DNA of 52,829 nucleotides, taken from Gluconacetobacter tumulicola (lineage in GTDB: Bacteria > Pseudomonadota > Alphaproteobacteria > Acetobacterales > Acetobacteraceae). The stretch covers positions 1 to 52,829 of the forward strand of contig NZ_JABEQL010000029.1 in the NCBI RefSeq assembly GCF_014174215.1. Reading direction: 5' to 3'. Below the pieces are notes generated by a model, which was not told the DNA's origin, made no database searches, and saw only the letters and a list, made by a program, of their open reading frames with translations. Within the stretch, counting starts at the first letter, position 1; each line of letters begins with the position of its first letter. Shown piece after piece: positions 18,360-27,746 of this stretch. The position numbers were made by a program, and so were the translations under genes.

Positions 18360-20744
18360 ATGCCCCATCGTTTTCATGCCCTGTTCATCGCCGGCACGTT
18401 TGGCGCCTCTCTGCTGGCCACTTCGGCGCTGGCCGCACCGCCTGCCTCCACACCGCAGGGCAGGACTGGCAGCCAGGCCGTAAAAACGCCGCCCGCCCGG
18501 ACGCCGGTTGCCGGAACACGGGCCACTAGAACGCCGCCTGCCGGAACATCGGCCACCACGGCCCCGATTGCCGGGATACTGGATGGTTCCAACGGCGAAA
18601 CCGTGACCGTTCATGGCCATCATGCGGCGGACGGCACGGCCGCCAAATATATGAACAAGAGCGTCTATCTCGGGCCGCTGGGCAATCGGGACACGCTGGA
18701 TACGCCTTATTCCATCATGGGCGTTCCGCACGATGTTGTGGTCAACCAGCAGATCCGCAACATCAATGACATGGCGCAGTATCTGCCCTCGGTGCAGCTG
18801 GAAATCCGGGGCGACCCCAATACGTCCCGCCCGCAGTCGCGCGGGTTCGAGGCCGACGTGGTCGCCAACTCCCGCCTTGACGGGTTGAATGTGGTGTCCA
18901 CCACCCCTTATCCGGCCGAATGGGTCGATAACCTGCAGGTCCTCAACGGTCTGGCCGGGGCGATGTATGGGCCGGAAAATCCGGCCGGCGTCTTTGAATA
19001 TACGCTCAAGCGCCCGACCGACCGGCGGACCGAACGGCTTTCGGTCGGTGTGGATTCCATCGGCACCCCCATCGTCAATGGCGATATCTCCGGTCGTGTC
19101 GGCAGGAATGGCTGGTTTGGCTACCGCCTGAACATGCTGCATGCCGATGGCACGGCCTACGCACCGGGAAGCTGGATACGGCGCGAAATGGTCAGCGCCG
19201 ATTTCGATATCCACCTGGACGACAGGACGGTTATCGAAATTGACGCCAGCCATTATACCTACGCCGCGCGCGGCCTGGCACCGGGCTTCGGGATTCCTGC
19301 CGGCACCGCCGCCAACCCCACCGGCATTGGCGGGCAGTTGCCCGAGGCACCGGATCTGGGCAAGCGGCTGGCTCCTGACTGGAGCGGCTATAACATGGAG
19401 ACCAATACGTTCCTCGCCAAGGTCAGGCACCAGATCAACGAGGATTGGAGCTTTACCCTGGGCGGACTCTATCAGGACGCCATGCGGCAGTCCTTTGGTA
19501 TCAGCGATACGCTGACCGCGACTGATGGAACGGATGGGTTCTATTCTGCGAAGGCCACCGCAACAACGACGGCAAATGATTTCCGCGTCGGCAGCAACAT
19601 GGCGTATTTCAATGGCCGTGTTTATACCGGGCCGATCCGGCATGATCTGGTCATTGGCACCAACGGCTACATGATGGGAAATTATAACCCGACAAGTGCG
19701 GTAACGCCTGCGCAGAGCCTGGGAACATACAATATGTATGGTGCCGCGCCCACGAACGGCACGCAGCCTTATTATCAGGGGCGTTACAAATCCAGCACCA
19801 TTACCAGCCAGTCCTTTATCGTGGGCGATACGCTGACGATCAACAGACATTGGTCGATCATGGGTACGCTGGCCTGGAGCTGGATCGATCAGGCGGGGGC
19901 GCTGAATGCAACCAGTGCGCTGAAAAAGACCTTTTCGGCCGACGCGGCTTTCAGCCCGACCACCAGCCTGATGTATAAACCGACCGATAACCAGACCTTC
20001 TATTTCACCTATGGACGGTCGGTTGAAGCGGGGCCGGTGACGCCGAACAGTCAGTATTATACCAATACGAACATCGCATTGCCGATTGCACATTCGGAAG
20101 AGTATGAAGTCGGCTATAAACTGCGTTATCAGGAAATGCAGCTTAACATCGCTGGTTTCCGCATGACGTCGCCTTATGCGATGTATGTCAGTGCGGCAAA
20201 TGGCACGTGCGCGGGCGGCACGACGTGCCAGACCTACACATATGGCGGAACGCAGCGCAATTATGGTGTGGAAGCCCAGGTTTCGGGTGAAGTGCTGCCG
20301 AACCTCTCGATTCTTGCCGGTATGACCTGGCTGGATGCGGAACTGGTCGACAGCAGGACCGCCGCCTATAACGACAAGGAGATTGTGGGCGCGGCGCCGT
20401 TGCAGGCCAGTCTGTTGCTGGATTACCGCCTGCCGGCTTCATTGGGCGCCTTCGCGTCGGGCTGGGCCTTCAATGCCGGTATCCATTATATGGGCAACCG
20501 CGCGGCCAACGTGACCAACACGCTGCATACCGGATCGTACACGACGCTGGAACTGGGCACGCGCTATGCCTTCCATGTCGCCCGGTTTCCGTGGGTCGCG
20601 CGTTTCGGCGTCAGCAATGTGACCAACGAACGGTATTGGGCATCGGTTTATACGGGTGCGCCGAGTGGCACATCGGGCGCGGCATCAACCCTGTATGCGG
20701 GCCTGCCGCGCGTCTACCACTTCACCTTGTCGGCGGAGTTCTGA
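18360..20744 (+). CDS. TonB-dependent outer-membrane receptor (siderophore type)
   Basis: A 794-residue outer-membrane receptor. Residues 1-25 are a signal peptide ending ATSALA. Residues about 26-75 form a Pro/Thr/Ala-rich linker with repeated TPPA, TPVAG and APIAG units. The plug domain follows (YSIMGVPHDVVVNQQIRNINDMAQYLPSVQLEIRG, then RGFEADVV...RLDGLN), then a 22-strand-type barrel ending VYHFTLSAEF with the terminal aromatic required for assembly. The plug style matches siderophore receptors of the FhuA/FpvA kind. No siderophore synthesis or sigma/anti-sigma genes are adjacent; there is no N-terminal signalling domain for an ECF sigma system. The ligand is unknown. Confidence 0.9.
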   Translation: MPHRFHALFIAGTFGASLLATSALAAPPASTPQGRTGSQAVKTPPARTPVAGTRATRTPPAGTSATTAPIAGILDGSNGETVTVHGHHAADGTAAKYMNKSVYLGPLGNRDTLDTPYSIMGVPHDVVVNQQIRNINDMAQYLPSVQLEIRGDPNTSRPQSRGFEADVVANSRLDGLNVVSTTPYPAEWVDNLQVLNGLAGAMYGPENPAGVFEYTLKRPTDRRTERLSVGVDSIGTPIVNGDISGRVGRNGWFGYRLNMLHADGTAYAPGSWIRREMVSADFDIHLDDRTVIEIDASHYTYAARGLAPGFGIPAGTAANPTGIGGQLPEAPDLGKRLAPDWSGYNMETNTFLAKVRHQINEDWSFTLGGLYQDAMRQSFGISDTLTATDGTDGFYSAKATATTTANDFRVGSNMAYFNGRVYTGPIRHDLVIGTNGYMMGNYNPTSAVTPAQSLGTYNMYGAAPTNGTQPYYQGRYKSSTITSQSFIVGDTLTINRHWSIMGTLAWSWIDQAGALNATSALKKTFSADAAFSPTTSLMYKPTDNQTFYFTYGRSVEAGPVTPNSQYYTNTNIALPIAHSEEYEVGYKLRYQEMQLNIAGFRMTSPYAMYVSAANGTCAGGTTCQTYTYGGTQRNYGVEAQVSGEVLPNLSILAGMTWLDAELVDSRTAAYNDKEIVGAAPLQASLLLDYRLPASLGAFASGWAFNAGIHYMGNRAANVTNTLHTGSYTTLELGTRYAFHVARFPWVARFGVSNVTNERYWASVYTGAPSGTSGAASTLYAGLPRVYHFTLSAEF

Positions 20745-20783
20745 TAGCCGGTTTGTGGCTGTCATTCGCCTGTGGGTAAAGCG

Positions 20784-22406
20784 TCAGGCATGCAGGCCTG
20801 GCGCTTCGCGGCCGGTGCGGGCGACATATTCGGTATAGCCGCCGTCGTAGCGATGGATGCCTTCCGGTGTCAGTTCCAGGACGAGGTTGGACAGGGCGGC
20901 CAGGAAATGACGGTCGTGCGAGACGAAGAGCATGGTGCCGTCATAATCGGCCAGGGCGGTGATCAGCATTTCCTTGGTGGCGATGTCGAGATGGTTGGTC
21001 GGTTCGTCGAGCACCAGGAAGTTCGGGGGATCGTAGAGCATCAGGGCCAGGACCAGGCGGGCCTTTTCGCCGCCGGAGAGCACGCGGCAGAGTTTGTCGA
21101 CATCGTCGCCCGAGAAGCCGAAGCCGCCGGCCAGCGCCCGGAGCGAGCCCTGGGCGGCGAGGGGAAAGGCGTCGTTCAGGGTTTCGAAGATCGTGCGGTC
21201 GCCGTCCAGCAGGTCCATGGCGTGCTGGGCGAAATAGCCCATCTTGACGCTGCCGCCGAGGGTGACCGTGCCGGCATCGGGTTCGGTGGTGCCTGTGACC
21301 AGCTTCAAGAGTGTCGATTTGCCTGCGCCGTTGACGCCGAGCACGCAGCAACGCTCCTGCCGACGGATCAGCAGGTCGAGATCCTGATAGATCACCCGGC
21401 TGCCGTATGTCTTGTCCACGCCGCGCAGATTGACGACCGCGTCGCCTGACCGGGGGGCTTGCGGGAAGGTGAAGGCGAGCGTCTGGCGGCGCTTCGGCGG
21501 CTCGACGCGGTCGATCTTGTCCAGTTTCTTGACCCGGCTCTGTACCTGGGCGGCGTGGGAGGCGCGGGCCTTGAAGCGTTCGATGAAGGCGACTTCCTTG
21601 GCCAGCATCGCCTGCTGGCGGTCGAACTGCGCCTGCTGCTGCTTCTCGTTCATGGCCCGCTGCTGCTCGTAGAATTCGTAATCGCCCGAGAAGCTGGTCA
21701 GGACGCCGCCGTCGATCTCGATCACCTTGTTGATGATGCGGTTCATGAAGGCGCGATCGTGCGAGGTCATCAGCAGGGCGCCGTCATAGCCGGCCAGGAA
21801 CTGCTCCAGCCAGATCAGGCTTTCCAGGTCGAGATGGTTGCTCGGTTCGTCGAGCAGCATCACGTCCGGCTTCATCAGCAGGATGCGGGCCAGCGCCACG
21901 CGCATCTTCCATCCGCCCGACAGGCGGCCGACATCGCCGTCCATCATTTCCTGGCTGAAGCCCAGCCCGTGCAGGACCTCGCGCGCGCGCCCGTCCAGCG
22001 CGTAGCCGCCCAGTTCCTCGAAGCGGGCCTGGACCTCGCCGAACCGTTCGAGGATGGTGTCCAGCTCGTCGAACCGCTCCGGGTCGGCCATCGCCGTTTC
22101 CAGCTCGGCCAGTTCCGCCCCGATCTCGGCCACCGGGCCGGCCCCGTTCATCACCTCGGCGACCGCGCTGCGGCCGGCCATCTCGCCCACATCCTGGTTG
22201 AAGAAGCCGACCGTGACCCCGCGATCGGTCAGGACATGTCCTTCATCGGGTTCTTCCTGGCCGGTGATCAGGCGGAACAGCGTCGTCTTGCCCGCACCAT
22301 TGGGGCCGACCAGCCCGATCTTTTCGCCCTTCTGCAGCGCGGCCGAGGACTCGATGAAGATGACGCGATGGCCGTTATGCTTGCTGATATTGTCGAGACG
22401 GATCAT
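20784..22406 (-). CDS. ABC-F family ATPase (YbiT-like translation factor)
   Basis: A 540-residue soluble protein with two ABC ATPase domains and no membrane segment. First domain: Walker A GPNGAGKTT, signature LSGGW, Walker B VMLLDEPSNHLD. Second domain: Walker A GVNGAGKST, signature LSGGEKAR, Walker B FLVLDEPTNHLD. The charged interdomain linker (YEQQRAMNEKQQQAQFDRQQAMLAKE...) is the P-site tRNA interaction motif of ABC-F proteins. Length and linker resemble E. coli YbiT. Such proteins act on ribosomes, easing stalling. It is convergent with the TonB receptor gene. Confidence 0.92.
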   Translation of the reverse strand: MIRLDNISKHNGHRVIFIESSAALQKGEKIGLVGPNGAGKTTLFRLITGQEEPDEGHVLTDRGVTVGFFNQDVGEMAGRSAVAEVMNGAGPVAEIGAELAELETAMADPERFDELDTILERFGEVQARFEELGGYALDGRAREVLHGLGFSQEMMDGDVGRLSGGWKMRVALARILLMKPDVMLLDEPSNHLDLESLIWLEQFLAGYDGALLMTSHDRAFMNRIINKVIEIDGGVLTSFSGDYEFYEQQRAMNEKQQQAQFDRQQAMLAKEVAFIERFKARASHAAQVQSRVKKLDKIDRVEPPKRRQTLAFTFPQAPRSGDAVVNLRGVDKTYGSRVIYQDLDLLIRRQERCCVLGVNGAGKSTLLKLVTGTTEPDAGTVTLGGSVKMGYFAQHAMDLLDGDRTIFETLNDAFPLAAQGSLRALAGGFGFSGDDVDKLCRVLSGGEKARLVLALMLYDPPNFLVLDEPTNHLDIATKEMLITALADYDGTMLFVSHDRHFLAALSNLVLELTPEGIHRYDGGYTEYVARTGREAPGLHA

Positions 22407-22495
22407 GGGGCCTCAGATGCCGAAGGGGGGCGGAGCGGGAGCGCCCTTATTGCGCAGCCCTTGCGTGCCGTAAACCGTGGGTGGCACGGCAGGGC

Positions 22496-23104
22496 CTAGA
22501 CAAGAGTAAGCCCGATGACCAGCAGTCCGTTGACGAGAGCGTGGCAGAGGGCCGTCGTGAGGTAGGGGCGGAAATGGTATTCATTGACTGATCTGTAATA
22601 GGTGAGGCTGAAAATACTGCCGGATACCAGTCCGATGACAAGGGCCTGGTAGAAAGAGTGATAGATGAAAATACCGTGGCTCCTCTTGGGGAGATGCAGA
22701 ACGAAAAAAATGAGATCCGACAGAATGATGTAGAATATCAGCCTTGTTCTGTTCGTCAGTTTTCCGAGTTGGGGGAATATGAGTTTATAGAGAAAATGGA
22801 ATATGGATGTTTCAAGTAGGGGGGCAACAAAAAGTACATCCACGAACAATACGATTAATAACTCGGTGAGATCTATCTGTCGATTTGGGTGGGGATCGGT
22901 AACCGGCTGTCCTGACAGGACGTAGCATAATGAACTCAAGACGAAATCGATAAGAGCCATCCTGATTGCAAGGGAATAGCCTATTCGCGCGTTTGGCTGC
23001 CTGTGCGCCAATGTCGATGTCTGCCCGAAGAGAGGCCGGTCGGATTTCGGTGCCGTGAGGATCTGCGTGGCGCGGCGGACCGTTGCGGAGAAGCCGGTTG
23101 TCAT
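22496..23104 (-). CDS. CPBP-like intramembrane protein with degenerate protease motif
   Basis: A membrane protein of up to 202 residues (about 154 if the ATG at 22960 is the start) with several hydrophobic segments. The arrangement LLETSIFHF, FFVLHLP and ALCHALVNG resembles the three motifs of CPBP/Abi intramembrane proteases (EExxxR, FxxxH, HxxxB), but the first Glu-Glu is reduced to Glu-Thr and the Arg is missing, so protease activity is doubtful. Codon use and base composition are visibly more AT-rich than in all neighbours, which suggests recent transfer. It lies 42 bp downstream of the methylthioribose kinase gene on the same strand, but nothing links their roles. Confidence 0.6.
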   Translation of the reverse strand: MTTGFSATVRRATQILTAPKSDRPLFGQTSTLAHRQPNARIGYSLAIRMALIDFVLSSLCYVLSGQPVTDPHPNRQIDLTELLIVLFVDVLFVAPLLETSIFHFLYKLIFPQLGKLTNRTRLIFYIILSDLIFFVLHLPKRSHGIFIYHSFYQALVIGLVSGSIFSLTYYRSVNEYHFRPYLTTALCHALVNGLLVIGLTLV

Positions 23105-23146
23105 TCAGGACCTGTCGGGAAGCGCATTTCGGGGCGTGCCTTCATT

Positions 23147-24397
23147 TTAGCGGGCGCGATCGGCGGCGCATGCGCCCAGTGCTGCGATGGTGGGTGTGCG
23201 TTCGGGATGTGCCAGCATGTCGCGGGCCAAGCGCAGGGCGGCTTCCTGTCTTGCCGCGCGGGCGGTGCGGTCCGCGATGAGGTCGAAGTCCGCGACGTGG
23301 GCGTAGCCGGTGGTTCGGCGGATGATCTCGAGTGCGGCGAAGGCGATCGTGTCGGTTTCGATGTCGTCGAGGAACTGGGTCTGCACCTGGCGCAGGGATG
23401 CGGGATCGTCGCGGAACAGGGGGGCGGCGTAGGCGTCGCCGGATTGGCCGTGTGTGACGGCGTTGGTCCAGAGGGCGATGAAATCCTGCCGGAAATGGGT
23501 CCAGAATTGGTCGATGTCGCGGAGCGCCCGGGCTCGGCCCTCGGGCGTGAGGGTTGCGAACAGGTGCATCAGCAGGTTGCCGATGAACAGGCCGCAATCG
23601 AAGCCGATCGGGCCGGGGAGGGCGAATTCGCCATCGATGACGCGGGTGTCGCTGCCCGAGACCATAACCGAGCCGGTGTGCAGGTCGCCGTGCAGCAGGG
23701 CCTGCTGGCAGGTGAGGAAACGGGTCTGCATCTGTCCCACCCGTCGGCGCACCGCCGGATCGGCGCGGAATTCGGCTACGGTGGCATCGAGTTCGGGGCT
23801 GAGCCAGTGATTGCGCGGGTGGGCGTGGTAGGGATCGGTCAGGACGAGATCGACGGTGATGCGGGTGAGCGTGTGGTTGCGGGCGAAGGGGGCCAGCAGG
23901 GTCGACGCATCCTCGAATTTCAGGGCCAGCGGCGAGGTCGGGAAGGTGGCGCGGGCCACGAAGCGGCCGATGGCGGCGGCCGCGTCGGGCCAGTCGCCGC
24001 CCTGCATCAGGCCATGTCGCAGCACCACGTGGCCGTCCAGGCTTTCGACCACCAGCACGAACAGGTCGGGGTCGAAATGCAGCAATTCGGTCGTGAGGTC
24101 GCCGACATGGGGGCGGACGGCGCGCAGATACGCGGCCTCGAACGCCGTGCGGTCCAGCGGCATTTTCCAGTTTGGGTCCACCCGGACATGGGGCAGGGAT
24201 TGCTTGAAGCAGACGCCGCCGGCCGGACCGTCGACCAGGAACACATTGTTGAGGTTGCCGTCGCTGACCTCGCGCACCCGCCACGCGTCCGGCTGGCCGC
24301 CCAGGCGCGCCGCAAGGGCGGGTTGGGCGGCGAGAAAGGCGCGGATGCCGGCCGGGTCCAGTGTGCGGTAGGCGGCGGGAGAGGCGGGTCGGGTCAT
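23147..24397 (-). CDS. mtnK: S-methyl-5-thioribose kinase
   Basis: A 416-residue protein-kinase-like fold enzyme that phosphorylates methylthioribose in the methionine salvage pathway. Motifs: VREVSDGNLNNVFLV (the nucleotide-binding loop), GVCFKQSLPHVRV with the phosphate-binding Lys, LLHGDLHTGSVMV (catalytic loop) and VIDGEFALPGPIGFDCG (metal-binding Asp and Glu). The conserved GPIGFDCGLFIGNLL is diagnostic for MtnK. ATG 24397 gives the family length; the open frame upstream is antisense to the MocR gene. Other mtn genes are not in the window. It is divergent from the MocR-type regulator. Confidence 0.93.
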   Translation of the reverse strand: MTRPASPAAYRTLDPAGIRAFLAAQPALAARLGGQPDAWRVREVSDGNLNNVFLVDGPAGGVCFKQSLPHVRVDPNWKMPLDRTAFEAAYLRAVRPHVGDLTTELLHFDPDLFVLVVESLDGHVVLRHGLMQGGDWPDAAAAIGRFVARATFPTSPLALKFEDASTLLAPFARNHTLTRITVDLVLTDPYHAHPRNHWLSPELDATVAEFRADPAVRRRVGQMQTRFLTCQQALLHGDLHTGSVMVSGSDTRVIDGEFALPGPIGFDCGLFIGNLLMHLFATLTPEGRARALRDIDQFWTHFRQDFIALWTNAVTHGQSGDAYAAPLFRDDPASLRQVQTQFLDDIETDTIAFAALEIIRRTTGYAHVADFDLIADRTARAARQEAALRLARDMLAHPERTPTIAALGACAADRAR

Positions 24398-24494
24398 GCT
24401 CTGTGTCTCGTAACCGGTCGTCGGTGCGGGAGGATAGCATGCCGGGCCGGAAACGGCTTGGGGGGACGGCGATGGTTCTTGCGGTGGCATGATG

Positions 24495-24530
24495 CATACA
24501 ATGTCGCGGAGGGATTGTCGGTATTGTATG
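24495..24530. promoter_or_regulatory. ATTGTAT inverted repeat in front of the MocR-type regulator
   Basis: CATACAAT (24495-24502) and ATTGTATG (24523-24530) form a perfect 8-bp inverted repeat with 20 nt between arms, 45 bp before the regulator ATG in the gap shared with mtnK. The same ATTGTAT word recurs several times in front of the Nit1C operon (26094-26172). This is a likely autoregulatory binding site of the MocR protein (inference). Confidence 0.55.
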
Positions 24531-24574
24531 GAGGCATATGTGCCAACAGGTTCCATACGAAAGTCGCTCGCCCG

Positions 24575-25978
24575 ATGTCTGACCCGTCCTATCTCGCGCA
24601 CTGGAAAGAGCAGGTCGATCGCAATGCGGGGGCGATCTATCTCACGCTGGTCGATGCGCTGGCGCTGTCCATCCGCAAGGGCGATCTGCGGGAGGGGGAC
24701 CGGCTGCCGCCCCAGCGGACCATCGCGGAGTATCTGGGCACCAATCTGACCACGGTGACCCGCGCCTTTACCGAGGCGCGGCGGCGGGGGCTGATCGACG
24801 CCACGGTGGGGCGGGGGACGTTTATCCGCGTCGGTGCCGGGGAGAGCCACTGGCGGCATACCGGGCCGGCTGTGATCGACCTGACCATGAACCTGCCGCC
24901 GGTGCCGCAGGACCCGCCGCTGCAGAAGATGATCCAGGCCGATATCGCGGCGCTGCTGAAGCAGCAGGATCTGAACAGCCTGATGTCTTACCGCGTGACC
25001 GGCGGCACGATGGAGGAACGCCAGTTGGGGGCGAAATGGATCGCGCCGGTAGTCGGGCCGCGCCGGGTGGATGAGGTGCTGGTGGCACCGGGGGCGCAGA
25101 GCGCGCTGGCGGCCATTGTCACCACGCTGACGCAGCCCGGCGATGTGATCGTGACGGATCGGATCGCCTATCCGGGCATCCGCACCATCGCCGCGCAGTT
25201 CGGGCTGATCCTGGTGGGGGTGGACAGCGATGCCGAGGGGATGATGCCCGAGCAGCTCGACCGGGTCTGCGCGCAGCATCATCCGCGCCTGCTTTATTGC
25301 ATTCCCACCATTCACAATCCGACCACGGCGACCATGTCGCTGCAACGGCGCCGGGACATCCTGGCTGTTGCGCAGCTTCATCATCTGCATGTGGTGGAAG
25401 ATGATCCATACAGCCTGCTGATGGACAATCCGCCGCCGGCGCTGGCGGCGCTGGATCATGGGCGCGTTTTCTATGTCGCGACCCTGGCCAAGACGCTCAG
25501 CCCCGGCCTGCGTACGGCCTATGTGGCGTTGCCGGGCACGGACATGACGCGTCGGGTCACTGCCGCGATCCGGGCGATTGCGCTGACCAATGCGGGGCTG
25601 CTCAGTGCCCTGACCGCGCGCTGGATGCAGACGGGGGAGGCGGAGCAGATCCTGCATGCGATCCGGAACGAGTTGCGCCTGCGGCAGTCCATTGCCCGCA
25701 GGATTCTGGGGGAGGGGCACTGCATGAATCCCGATGGGCCGCATGTCTGGCTGAAATTGCCGGACTGGTGGGGGAGCACGGATTTCGTCGCCTATGCCCG
25801 CCGCCGGGGGTTGGCGCTGGTGCCCAGCACGGTGTTCACGATCAGCGGCGAGCCGCCGCAGCGGGCGCGGGTTGCGCTGGGGAGTGCGCCGGATGCTGCG
25901 AGCCTTGAGGATTCCCTGCGCGGGGTCGTGTCAGTGTTGCAGCATAAGCGGTCGCCGGGATTTGCGGATATCGTGTGA
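24575..25978 (+). CDS. MocR-family transcriptional regulator (GntR wHTH plus aminotransferase domain)
   Basis: A 467-residue regulator. Residues about 1-90 form a GntR-type winged helix (LREGDRLPPQRTIAEYLGTNLTTVTRAFTEARRRGLIDATVGRGTFI). Residues about 100-460 are a fold-type I aminotransferase-like effector domain with Tyr/Asp residues of the PLP site (VVEDDPYS) and Lys306 in VATLAKTLSPGLR as Schiff-base lysine. MocR proteins sense PLP together with an amino acid or amine. ATG 24575 gives the standard wHTH start. It lies 288 bp upstream of the Nit1C operon in the same direction, and both have ATTGTAT boxes in their promoters, so it is the probable operon regulator. Confidence 0.92.
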   Translation: MSDPSYLAHWKEQVDRNAGAIYLTLVDALALSIRKGDLREGDRLPPQRTIAEYLGTNLTTVTRAFTEARRRGLIDATVGRGTFIRVGAGESHWRHTGPAVIDLTMNLPPVPQDPPLQKMIQADIAALLKQQDLNSLMSYRVTGGTMEERQLGAKWIAPVVGPRRVDEVLVAPGAQSALAAIVTTLTQPGDVIVTDRIAYPGIRTIAAQFGLILVGVDSDAEGMMPEQLDRVCAQHHPRLLYCIPTIHNPTTATMSLQRRRDILAVAQLHHLHVVEDDPYSLLMDNPPPALAALDHGRVFYVATLAKTLSPGLRTAYVALPGTDMTRRVTAAIRAIALTNAGLLSALTARWMQTGEAEQILHAIRNELRLRQSIARRILGEGHCMNPDGPHVWLKLPDWWGSTDFVAYARRRGLALVPSTVFTISGEPPQRARVALGSAPDAASLEDSLRGVVSVLQHKRSPGFADIV

Positions 25979-26041
25979 GAGGCCGATCGGTATCAGATAA
26001 AGGTGCAGGGCGTTCACGAGTTCGTGATTTATGAAGTAAGG

Positions 26042-26175
26042 CATAACAATGGGTTGTGAGGGAGGGAGTCTATTGTACCCTGCCTGATATCATATTGTAT
26101 GGAATTGAAATCGGCCCTGTGGGGTACGTCGGGATGATTGTCTTCATTGTATTGAAGGCGAGATACATACAAAAT
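26042..26175 (+). promoter_or_regulatory. Cluster of ATTGTAT-type boxes before the Nit1C operon
   Basis: In this AT-rich stretch between the MocR gene and the operon, the words CATAACAAT (26042-26050), TATTGTAC (26071-26078), ATTGTATGGA (26094-26103), ATTGTAT (26146-26152) and CATACAA (26166-26172) occur. ATTGTATGGA is identical to bases 24523-24532 in the regulator's own promoter region. The box at 26146 and the inverted word at 26166 form a spaced palindrome. These are plausible regulator sites. The operon promoter must lie here or just downstream. Confidence 0.5.
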
Positions 26176-26266
26176 TTTACCTCCCGCCTGATCCCGTGCC
26201 ACGACTTCTCCCGTCAGGGCGGCCTGCCTTGTGCCGCCGGATAGTGATCCATACGGGAGATCCATC

Positions 26267-26749
26267 ATGCCGAAAGTCGAACACGCCCCCCATAAGGATG
26301 GCGATATCTTCGTCGATTACGAAAACAAGGTTTTCGAGGACGTCAAAGCCAATCCGGGCGAGAAGGCGCTGGTGACCTTCCATACCGTTGCGTTCGAGGG
26401 ATCGATCGGGTTCGTCAATCTGTTGCAGGCGACGCGGCTGATCCGGAAGGGGTTCGAGACCTCCGTGCTGCTTTATGGGCCCGGTGTGACGCTTGGCATC
26501 CAGCGTGGCTTTCCGCGTCTGGGGGATGAAGCCTTTCCCGGCCATATGAACTGCAACAAGCAGATTTCGAAAATCATCGAGGAAGGCGGCAAGGTCTATG
26601 CCTGCCGGTTCGCGCTCCAGGCGCTGTATGGCCATGGCGAGCCGTCGCTGATTCCGGGGATCACGCCCATCAATCCGCAGGACGTGCTGGATCTGGTGCT
26701 GCTGCACCGGCGGGATAACGCCTTCATTCTGGATACCTGGACGCTCTGA
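26267..26749 (+). CDS. nitB: MSMEG_0572/Sll0783-family protein (Nit1C first gene)
   Basis: A 160-residue soluble protein of the nitrogen-starvation-response family named after Sll0783 and MSMEG_0572, which opens Nit1C clusters. It resembles a DsrE-like fold: [40 protein letters not shown], with [16 protein letters not shown] carrying a conserved Cys. The biochemical function is not known. ATG 26267 follows GGGAGA at 7 nt; the open frame extends 12 codons upstream without a site. The nitrilase gene follows after 28 bp. Confidence 0.9.
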   Translation: MPKVEHAPHKDGDIFVDYENKVFEDVKANPGEKALVTFHTVAFEGSIGFVNLLQATRLIRKGFETSVLLYGPGVTLGIQRGFPRLGDEAFPGHMNCNKQISKIIEEGGKVYACRFALQALYGHGEPSLIPGITPINPQDVLDLVLLHRRDNAFILDTWTL

Positions 26750-26777
26750 GCATCCGATTGCGGGAAGGACAGCCTTC

Positions 26778-27746
26778 ATGTCACGCATCGTTCGTGCGGC
26801 GGCCATCCAGATTTCGCCCGTTCTGGGCGATGACGGGTCGGGGACCGCGCGGAAAGTCTGCCAGAGCATTCGCGACGCCGCGGAACGGGGCGTGAAGCTG
26901 GCGGTCTTTCCTGAAACCTTCGTGCCTTATTATCCGTATTTCTCGTTCATCCAGCCGGCCTTTCGCTTCGGCGGCGAGCATCTGGCGCTTTACGAACGCG
27001 CGGTCGTCATTCCCGGTCCGGTGACCGGCATGGTGGCCGAGGCCGCGCGCGAGACCGGGATGGTGGTCGTGCTGGGCGTGAACGAGCGCGATCACGGCAC
27101 GCTTTACAATACGCAGATCGTCTTCGACGCCACGGGAGAGATCCTGCTCCGGCGCCGCAAGATCACCCCGACCTATCACGAGCGCATGGTCTGGGGGCAG
27201 GGCGATGGCGCGGGGCTGAAGGTGGTGGATAGTGCGGTGGGGCGCATCGGGGCGCTGGCCTGCTGGGAGCATTACAATCCGCTGGCGCGTTATGCGCTGA
27301 TGACGCAGCACGAGGAAATCCACTGCGCGCAGTTTCCGGGATCGCTGGTCGGGCAGATCTTTGCCGACCAGATGGAGGTCACGATCCGGCATCATGCGCT
27401 GGAATCGGGCTGTTTCGTCGTCAATGCCACCGGCTGGCTGACCGATGAGCAGATCAGCCAGGTTGCGGGCGATCCGGCGCTGGAAGGCCCGCTGCGGGGT
27501 GGCTGTTTCACGGCCATCGTCTCGCCGGAAGGCAAGCTGCTCGGCGCGCCGCTGACCGAGGGTGAGGGGATGGTGATCGCCGATCTGGATTTCGCGCTGA
27601 TCACCAAGCGCAAGCGGATGATGGACTCGGTGGGTCATTATGCGCGGCCCGAACTGCTCAGCCTTCTGGTCGATCGGCGCCCGGCCCGGACCGTGCATGC
27701 GTATGGCCCGGGTGCGGAATTGGGTGGGATGGAGATTCTGCCATGA
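26778..27746 (+). CDS. nitC: Nit6803-family nitrilase
   Basis: A 322-residue carbon-nitrogen hydrolase of the nitrilase branch. The catalytic triad is visible: Glu46 ([15 protein letters not shown]), Lys128 ([19 protein letters not shown]) and Cys162 ([11 protein letters not shown]). The CWEHYNPL motif is typical of true nitrilases, which convert nitriles directly to carboxylic acid and ammonia. It matches the Synechocystis-type nitrilase (Nit6803) found in Nit1C clusters. In pseudomonads the equivalent gene is needed for growth with cyanide as nitrogen source, but the true substrate in this organism cannot be told. A ribosome site GGGAAGGA precedes. It overlaps the next gene by ATGA. Confidence 0.94.
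   Translation: MSRIVRAAAIQISPVLGDDGSGTARKVCQSIRDAAERGVKLAVFPETFVPYYPYFSFIQPAFRFGGEHLALYERAVVIPGPVTGMVAEAARETGMVVVLGVNERDHGTLYNTQIVFDATGEILLRRRKITPTYHERMVWGQGDGAGLKVVDSAVGRIGALACWEHYNPLARYALMTQHEEIHCAQFPGSLVGQIFADQMEVTIRHHALESGCFVVNATGWLTDEQISQVAGDPALEGPLRGGCFTAIVSPEGKLLGAPLTEGEGMVIADLDFALITKRKRMMDSVGHYARPELLSLLVDRRPARTVHAYGPGAELGGMEILP

Noticed and set aside
23147-25744. An 865-codon minus-strand frame running from mtnK through the MocR gene
   Set aside because: Only the C-terminal 416 codons are a real gene (methylthioribose kinase); the rest is antisense to the MocR coding sequence and has no family resemblance.
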